NCBI GenBank assembly: GCA_903901875.1
Contig: CAIUSO010000022.1
Location: 1-47,564, forward strand
Direction of reading: 5' to 3'
From: an uncultured Geobacteraceae bacterium
GTDB lineage: Bacteria > Desulfobacterota > Desulfuromonadia > Geobacterales > Pseudopelobacteraceae
DNA: 47,564 nucleotides
The notes under the pieces were generated by a model. The model had not been told where the DNA came from. It saw only the letters and a program-made list of their open reading frames with translations, and ran no database searches. Positions 42,893-47,564 of the stretch are shown here, one piece after another. Position 1 is the stretch's first letter, and each line of letters starts with the position of its first letter. A program made the position numbers and the translations under genes.

Positions 42893-44471
42893 CGGACCCT
42901 TCCTCAAGTCGGGGATCATAGCCTTCGGCAAGGGTCTGCCGGGCTGCGTCGATACTGTCAAGCAACAAGCGCCTCACAAACGGGTGGCGGCTATCGGGAA
43001 GAAATCCTCCCACCAGACTTAAGGCCGTTGCCAGGGTTTTCTGCACACAGATTTCATCACCCTCGGTATGCTGCAGGTAATCGGCGGTCAGCAGCAGCCG
43101 TTTGATGATATCTGCACGTCTCGGGGCAATCAGCTCATCGCAGCAGCGGGAAATTTCGTTCTCCATGACTTCAGCAGTAACGATCCCCGGCTCACCATCT
43201 GCGTCAACCGTCGCTACCCGTTCGGCAACGTCATAGAGTGCCGTTTCGGTCAGCAGCCACCCCTCAAGCCCCGGCTCATCCAGCAACTCGTCACTGGCGG
43301 CCACATAGGCGGGAATTTTTTCCACGATATGTTCCAGGTGGGTAAGCATGAAGCGGGGTACATAGGCTTCCGGCTTGAGGCAGTCGGGACGGAACAAGCG
43401 CATATCGACGTAAAAGTCAGGGGGGAGATAAAATCCGGCTTCCCGACTCAGATAGAGTGCATCCCGCAGGGCCGCCTGGGCATAGTCGGCCCCAACCGGC
43501 TTGAGCATTTCCCCGCTGGCCACGTCCTTCAGGATATGGCCATACTCCCGGCTATCCTTCATCCGGTAGCTGATGGCATTGAGCATGCCGTCGGTCTCAC
43601 CGGTCAGCACCAGCATGGCGGCGAAGCTCTGATCTTCAAGACGCCAGGAAAACCAGAGGGTCCGGGAACCGTAAAAATCGACCGGACCGGCATAGACCTC
43701 ATGGAATGGGCATGGCTGCTGAAAGGAGTGGGGGAGGGGAACCGCCTCCGTAATACCGGTGAACTGGAGCCTGCGGATACTTCTCCGTATCATCCCCTTC
43801 CGGTCGTCGGAAGCGAGTTCTCCCGCCCGCTGGAGCGCGTCCAGAGCGTAACCGTTCTTGATTCGTCCCAGCACCCGGATCGCTTCCTGAACAATTTCCT
43901 CTTTTTCGAAGGTCAGGAGGATTTCCAGCAGGGCTACCGCTTCGGTGGTGCCTTTTTCGGCAAGGTGGTTCATCATCCGACTGCGAAACTCATCGGCAAC
44001 ATCAAGAAAACTGTCGATAAAGCGGACCAACCCCCGCTCTCCGTCCCCGAGGCAGTCATCCACAAAACCGTCCAGCGTGGGGGAACCGTAACCGGTCAGG
44101 GAGGCGAAGGGGGGAGCTGTCACGTCTATGCCGCTGTCATGGAGCAGATCCAGAAGGGCCAGCTTGCCATCCTCCTCAAGATCGGTGCGCTTGAGGGTGA
44201 TCTGGATCAACTGATCCATCCAGGCGGAGGCGTCAAAAAAGTCAAGCATACAGGTATAGCGGTAGATGGCGGTACCATTCTGCTCCCGCCAGAGCTTGCG
44301 CACCAACGGTGAAAGGGCCCGTTTTCCCGATTTTTGCAGGCGCCTGCCGATCCGCTCCATCTGGTCGCCGGTCAGGTCTTCCCGCTTGAGAAAATCAAGG
44401 AGCCGATTGATGCGGCGCCGCTCACGGAGCGTGGTATCTATGGTGGGGGACGGGGTCATATGCTCATGCAC
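42870..44471 (-). CDS. Hypothetical protein, possibly HEAT-like helical, between gyrA and gpsA
   Basis: This 533-residue protein is not assigned to a named family. The N-terminal 230 residues look all-helical, with short units resembling HEAT repeats (TTEAVALLEILLTFEKEEIVQEAIRVLGR written across 180-208). The middle (about 255-330) looks alpha/beta (VDFYGSRTLWFSWRLEDQSFAAMLVL). The C-terminus is acidic (SDDDEYDD). No signal peptide or membrane segment is seen. The start is GTG at 44471 or ATG at 44459 (AAGG about 10 bases upstream). It overlaps gpsA, so it is in the gpsA-ispF operon. The cytoplasmic role is unknown. Confidence 0.75.
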   Translation of the reverse strand: MHEHMTPSPTIDTTLRERRRINRLLDFLKREDLTGDQMERIGRRLQKSGKRALSPLVRKLWREQNGTAIYRYTCMLDFFDASAWMDQLIQITLKRTDLEEDGKLALLDLLHDSGIDVTAPPFASLTGYGSPTLDGFVDDCLGDGERGLVRFIDSFLDVADEFRSRMMNHLAEKGTTEAVALLEILLTFEKEEIVQEAIRVLGRIKNGYALDALQRAGELASDDRKGMIRRSIRRLQFTGITEAVPLPHSFQQPCPFHEVYAGPVDFYGSRTLWFSWRLEDQSFAAMLVLTGETDGMLNAISYRMKDSREYGHILKDVASGEMLKPVGADYAQAALRDALYLSREAGFYLPPDFYVDMRLFRPDCLKPEAYVPRFMLTHLEHIVEKIPAYVAASDELLDEPGLEGWLLTETALYDVAERVATVDADGEPGIVTAEVMENEISRCCDELIAPRRADIIKRLLLTADYLQHTEGDEICVQKTLATALSLVGGFLPDSRHPFVRRLLLDSIDAARQTLAEGYDPRLEEGSDDDEYDD

Positions 44472-44554
44472 CTTGCCTGTTTTTCACTTGTGAGGCAACT
44501 TTATCACACGCTCCGGGTGAAGGCAATCATGTCTACAGTATCCGCAGCAGCACT

Positions 44555-44598
44555 ATACAAAAGTGCCGGACTGCAGTTGTATCATGGCAGCCCGGCAC
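44555..44598 (-). terminator. Rho-independent terminator after gyrA
   Basis: On the minus strand the arms at 44598-44587 and 44574-44563 form a 12-bp stem with one mismatch (GTGCCGGGCTGC with GCAGTCCGGCAC). TTTTGTAT follows at 44562-44555. It lies 31-74 bp after the gyrA stop, so gyrA is transcribed separately from the genes below it. Confidence 0.8.
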
Positions 44599-44628
44599 CG
44601 TCAGTGACAGAAATTCTGTTCCAACTCC

Positions 44629-47166
44629 TTATTCTATTTCTTCCCCGTCATCCTCATCTTTTTCAGCCAGACGGGCCACGGCCACAACCTTCTCATTGTC
44701 CTCGGTATTCATCAGGTTGACCCCCTGGGTATTCCTGCCGATAACCGAGAAGCCGGACACCGGCACCCGGAGAATTTTCCCCTGATCGGTGATGACCATC
44801 AGATCATGGTCGTCGGCAACCTGCATGACGTTGACCACTGAGCCGTTCCGCTCGGTGGTTTTTATGGTGATAATTCCCTTGCCGCCCCGGGTCTGGTCAC
44901 GATATTCATCCAGATCGGTCCGTTTGCCGAAGCCATTCTCACAGACGGTGAAAATGGTCGAGCCAACCGCCGTATTATCGACGATCTCCATGCCGATAAC
45001 CCGGTCATCGTCTGCCAGATTCATCCCCCGTACCCCACGGGTAACCCGCCCCATGGGACGCACATCCTCTTCGTTAAAGCGGATCGCCTTGCCGTTGCGG
45101 GACGCCAGGAAGATATCTTTGCTGCCGTCGGTCAGGGCCACGGAAATCAGCCGGTCACCGTCATCGAGATTCACCGCGTTGATACCGCCACTCCTGACGT
45201 TGGAATAGTCGACCAACGGGGTCTTCTTCACCACGCCGTTCTGGGTAGCCATGAAAAGGTAGGTATTCTGGCTGAACTCCTTCACCGGCAAAATGGTGGT
45301 GATCTTCTCACCGGCCGCAACATTAACCAGATTGACCACCGCTTTCCCCTTGGTGGTACGGCTCCCCTCCGGAATCTCATACACCTTGAGCCAGTACATC
45401 CGCCCGGCATCGGTGAAGCAGAGCAGGTAATCTTTGGTGGAGGCGATGAAGAGCTGTTCGACAAAATCCTCATCCTTGGTCTTCATGCCGGTCTTCCCTT
45501 TGCCCCCCCGGCGCTGTGAGCGATACAGATCGACGGCACTCCGCTTGATATAGCCGGTGTGGGAAATGGTCACCACCATCTCCTCATCCTCGATGGTGTC
45601 TTCCAGGGAGATATCCGCACTTTGGTCGGCTATTTCCGAACGGCGTCGATCACCGAAACGCTCGCGAATTTCTGTCAGTTCGGCAACGATAATCTTGAGA
45701 ATTTCACTGTCGGACGAGAGGATCTCCCGGAGCCGGGCTATCAGTTTCATTATCTCGTCATACTCGGCGATAATCTTGTCCCGTTCGAGGCCGGTCAGGC
45801 GCTGCAAGCGCATTTCCAGAATCGCCTGGGCCTGGATATCGGACAACTGGACCGAACCTTCAAAGCCAACCGGACGGGGAAGGTTGAGCCGGGCCAGAAA
45901 TTCCGGATTGGCAAATTTACCCTCCATCAAACCAATTTTGGCCTCTGGTGGGGTTTTCGATTCCCGGATCATTTCAATGACCGCATCCAGCCAGTCAAGG
46001 GCGATCTTGAGACCTTCCAGAATATGGGCCCGTGCCAATGCTTTCTTCAGCTCAAAGTTGGTACGGCGGGTCACCACTTCACAGCGATGCTCCACAAAGC
46101 AGTCCATCATCTCCCGCAGGGTCAGCACCCGTGGACGGTTGTGGACAATGGCCAGCATGATGATACCGAACGATACCTGGAGCTGGGTCTGTTTATAAAG
46201 CTGGTTCAGCAGCACTTCGGCATTTTCGTCACGCTTCACCTCAATGACGATCCGCATCCCCTGACGGTCCGATTCATCACGGATTTCCGTGATCCCTTCG
46301 ACCTTCTTTTCCTTCACCAGTTCGGCAATTTTTTCAATCAGCCTGGCCTTGTTGACCTGGTAGGGGAGTTCGGTAACGATGATTGCCTGGCGCTCTGACC
46401 GTTTCGACGCCTCCACATGGGCTTTGGCGCGAATCTGGATAATACCCCGTCCCGTGCTGTAGGCCTCTCTGATGCCCCGACGGCCATAAATGGTGGCACC
46501 GGTCGGAAAGTCCGGACCGGGAACCATGGAGAGCAACTCTTCAAAATCCATATCCGGATTGTTGATAACTCCGATGATACCGTCAATAATCTCACCCAGA
46601 TTATGGGGGGGGATGTTGGTGGCCATACCAACTGCGATGCCCGTTGAACCATTGATCAGCAGGTTGGGAAACTTTGCGGGGAGCACCGTCGGTTCCAGCA
46701 TCTCGTCGTTGTAGTTGGGTGCCATGTTAACGGTCTCTTTATCGAGATCGGTAAGCAGCTCATGGGACAGATGACGGAGACGGATTTCGGTATAACGCAT
46801 GGCAGCCGGACGGTCACCATCCACCGAGCCGAAGTTACCCTGACCGTCAACCAGCATATAGCGGAGAGAAAAGTCCTGGGCCATACGGACGATGGTGTCA
46901 TAGGCGGCTGTATCGCCATGGGGATGGTACTTACCGATAACATCACCGACCACTCGGGCCGATTTCTTGTACGGCTTGTTGTAATCGTTCCCCATGTCAT
47001 ACATGGCGTAGAGGCAGCGGCGGTGTACCGGTTTGAGGCCGTCCCGCACGTCAGGAAGGGCCCGGCCGATGATAACCGACATGGCATAATCCATGTAGGA
47101 TCGTTTCATCTCATCTTCAATGTTTACCGCAATCTTGTTGCCTGAGTTTTCCACTGGAGTCTGCAT
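44629..47166 (-). CDS. gyrA: DNA gyrase subunit A
   Basis: This 845-residue protein is the breakage-reunion subunit of gyrase. The catalytic tyrosine is Y125 ([10 protein letters not shown]). The quinolone-resistance region is [17 protein letters not shown], with Thr86 and Asp90 at the E. coli 83/87 positions. The gyrase-specific GyrA-box [11 protein letters not shown] is present, so it is gyrase rather than topoisomerase IV. The C-terminal beta-pinwheel (about 510-830) is followed by a short acidic tail. GAGGAACG lies just before ATG. gyrB is not in the window. Confidence 0.97.
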   Translation of the reverse strand: MQTPVENSGNKIAVNIEDEMKRSYMDYAMSVIIGRALPDVRDGLKPVHRRCLYAMYDMGNDYNKPYKKSARVVGDVIGKYHPHGDTAAYDTIVRMAQDFSLRYMLVDGQGNFGSVDGDRPAAMRYTEIRLRHLSHELLTDLDKETVNMAPNYNDEMLEPTVLPAKFPNLLINGSTGIAVGMATNIPPHNLGEIIDGIIGVINNPDMDFEELLSMVPGPDFPTGATIYGRRGIREAYSTGRGIIQIRAKAHVEASKRSERQAIIVTELPYQVNKARLIEKIAELVKEKKVEGITEIRDESDRQGMRIVIEVKRDENAEVLLNQLYKQTQLQVSFGIIMLAIVHNRPRVLTLREMMDCFVEHRCEVVTRRTNFELKKALARAHILEGLKIALDWLDAVIEMIRESKTPPEAKIGLMEGKFANPEFLARLNLPRPVGFEGSVQLSDIQAQAILEMRLQRLTGLERDKIIAEYDEIMKLIARLREILSSDSEILKIIVAELTEIRERFGDRRRSEIADQSADISLEDTIEDEEMVVTISHTGYIKRSAVDLYRSQRRGGKGKTGMKTKDEDFVEQLFIASTKDYLLCFTDAGRMYWLKVYEIPEGSRTTKGKAVVNLVNVAAGEKITTILPVKEFSQNTYLFMATQNGVVKKTPLVDYSNVRSGGINAVNLDDGDRLISVALTDGSKDIFLASRNGKAIRFNEEDVRPMGRVTRGVRGMNLADDDRVIGMEIVDNTAVGSTIFTVCENGFGKRTDLDEYRDQTRGGKGIITIKTTERNGSVVNVMQVADDHDLMVITDQGKILRVPVSGFSVIGRNTQGVNLMNTEDNEKVVAVARLAEKDEDDGEEIE

Positions 47167-47247
47167 CTCGTTCCTCGATCATGCTCTTTCCACCGTTGCC
47201 GGGAGAAAGGTATTTTGTCCACGTTCTTAATTGCGGGATAACTATTT

Positions 47248-47280
47248 CTTATTTTAAAATAAGCTGCCTTTTTCCGGCAG
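47248..47280 (-). promoter_or_regulatory. Hairpin plus U-rich palindrome in the gyrA leader
   Basis: On the minus strand CTGCC (47280-47276), a 7-nt loop and GGCAG (47268-47264) are followed at once by CTTATTTTAAAATAAG (47263-47248), a perfect 16-bp palindrome. It resembles a weak intrinsic terminator and lies about 85-115 bp before the gyrA start, downstream of the predicted promoter. It might act as an attenuator or be the end of an upstream transcript. Confidence 0.4.
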
Positions 47281-47311
47281 TCTATTTGCTAACATTTTAT
47301 GACAACTGTTG

Positions 47312-47340
47312 TTTATATAACTTTTTGCTGCGATTGTAAA
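47312..47340 (-). promoter_or_regulatory. Candidate sigma-70 promoter for gyrA
   Basis: On the minus strand TTTACA (47340-47335) and TATAAA (47317-47312) are 17 bp apart, each 5/6 to consensus, in A/T-rich DNA. This would give a gyrA leader of about 140 nt. Confidence 0.55.
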
Positions 47341-47564
47341 CATATGTGATATTGTGTGCAAAGTCATATTTAATGACCTATCCCCGAATCCGGTGGGTGT
47401 GCCCCCCCGGCTAATATCCGATTGCCCATCCGGGCAATAAGGTTCCGGCCTGAATATTCCCAGATGACACCACCCGTAGGGGCGTATGGCCATACGCCCG
47501 CCTTTCTCGTTCGCCCAACCTGGCCATAAGCCGAGAGGCTGAAATATCAAAAAGTGCCAGGGGG
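47341..47564. other. Intergenic end of window with palindromes
   Basis: No convincing gene is seen. It contains a hairpin ATTGCCC-ATCC-GGGCAAT (47421-47438) and a perfect 20-bp palindrome GGGCGTATGGCCATACGCCC (47480-47499) within CCCGTAGGGGCGTATGG-type DNA. These look like dispersed intergenic repeats, cut by the window edge. Confidence 0.5.

Noticed and set aside
43068-44312. 414-codon frame antisense to the unknown 533-residue gene
   Set aside because: The minus frame overlaps gpsA in operon style and has better codon texture and an operon context; the plus frame has no promoter or Shine-Dalgarno.
47254-47550. 98-codon open frame on the minus strand upstream of gyrA
   Set aside because: It runs through the 20-bp palindrome and the A/T-rich promoter region, has no family resemblance and has an odd composition.
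1-47564. CRISPR array, tRNA or rRNA genes
   Set aside because: No regularly spaced short repeats, cloverleaf-like segments or rRNA-like stretches were noticed on either strand by eye.

Overview
The window reads as chromosome from a Geobacter/Pelobacter-like deltaproteobacterium (Desulfuromonadia). This is an inference from gene content and mid-50s GC: an MJ0042-type zinc-ribbon/DUF3426 protein, a GH57 amylase-like enzyme next to a ManC-ManB-type fusion, a SlyD with a Cys-rich insert, a DUF47/Pit pair and an SLBB/Wzz/Wzi-type exopolysaccharide export set. No tRNA, rRNA, CRISPR array or phage block was seen.

Layout. 1-152 is the 5' part of a cold-shock gene (minus). 266-3041 is uvrC-miaA (minus), divergent from an ammonium transporter (3274-4494) that has a very good sigma-54 -24/-12 element. 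4795-9685 is a plus-strand set of envelope and housekeeping genes: a TPR/coiled-coil/DUF11 surface protein, a LysM protein, a DivIVA-domain protein, DUF167 and SlyD. It ends at a short mobile repeat and a strong terminator. 9868-21347 is a long minus-strand run: cysS, a histidine kinase and receiver, the nucleotidyltransferase/pseudo-mutase fusion, GH57, galT, a DUF2400 HhH-GPD-like protein and a zinc-ribbon membrane protein. 21418-34706 is a minus-strand polysaccharide/glycosylation region: DUF47-pit (phosphate uptake), rfbB-rfbA, gmd, a TPR/GT41 glycosyltransferase, a Wzi-like barrel, a 1033-residue SLBB export protein and Wzz. 35084-38884 (plus) holds uppP, radC, an AAA-ATPase/PD-(D/E)XK gene of foreign look, and tag. 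38887-40293 is the protoporphyrinogen oxidase gene (minus), divergent from a CbpA-like DnaJ gene (40449-41360). 41355-47166 (minus) is gyrA, an unknown 533-residue protein, gpsA and ispF.

How it works together. rfbB/rfbA and gmd make dTDP- and GDP-activated deoxysugar intermediates, but the enzymes that finish those sugars are not here. Wzz, the SLBB protein and the Wzi-like barrel form a periplasm-to-outer-membrane export path, and uppP recycles the lipid carrier. The kinase/receiver pair sits between cysS and the sugar-nucleotide/alpha-glucan genes and may be co-transcribed with them.

The most interesting signals are: two copies of a short non-coding mobile element with inverted ends and exact TWA target duplications, one landing on the slyD stop codon and the two differing by exactly one 77-bp unit between 8-bp direct repeats; a DUF2400 protein with an endonuclease III-like VDTH motif and Fe-S cysteine pattern; a phosphomannomutase-like domain lacking its catalytic serine and metal loop; a GT41 protein O-glycosyltransferase-like enzyme inside an export operon; a Cys-rich insert inside the FKBP fold of SlyD; and three 279-bp tandem repeats inside the SLBB gene.
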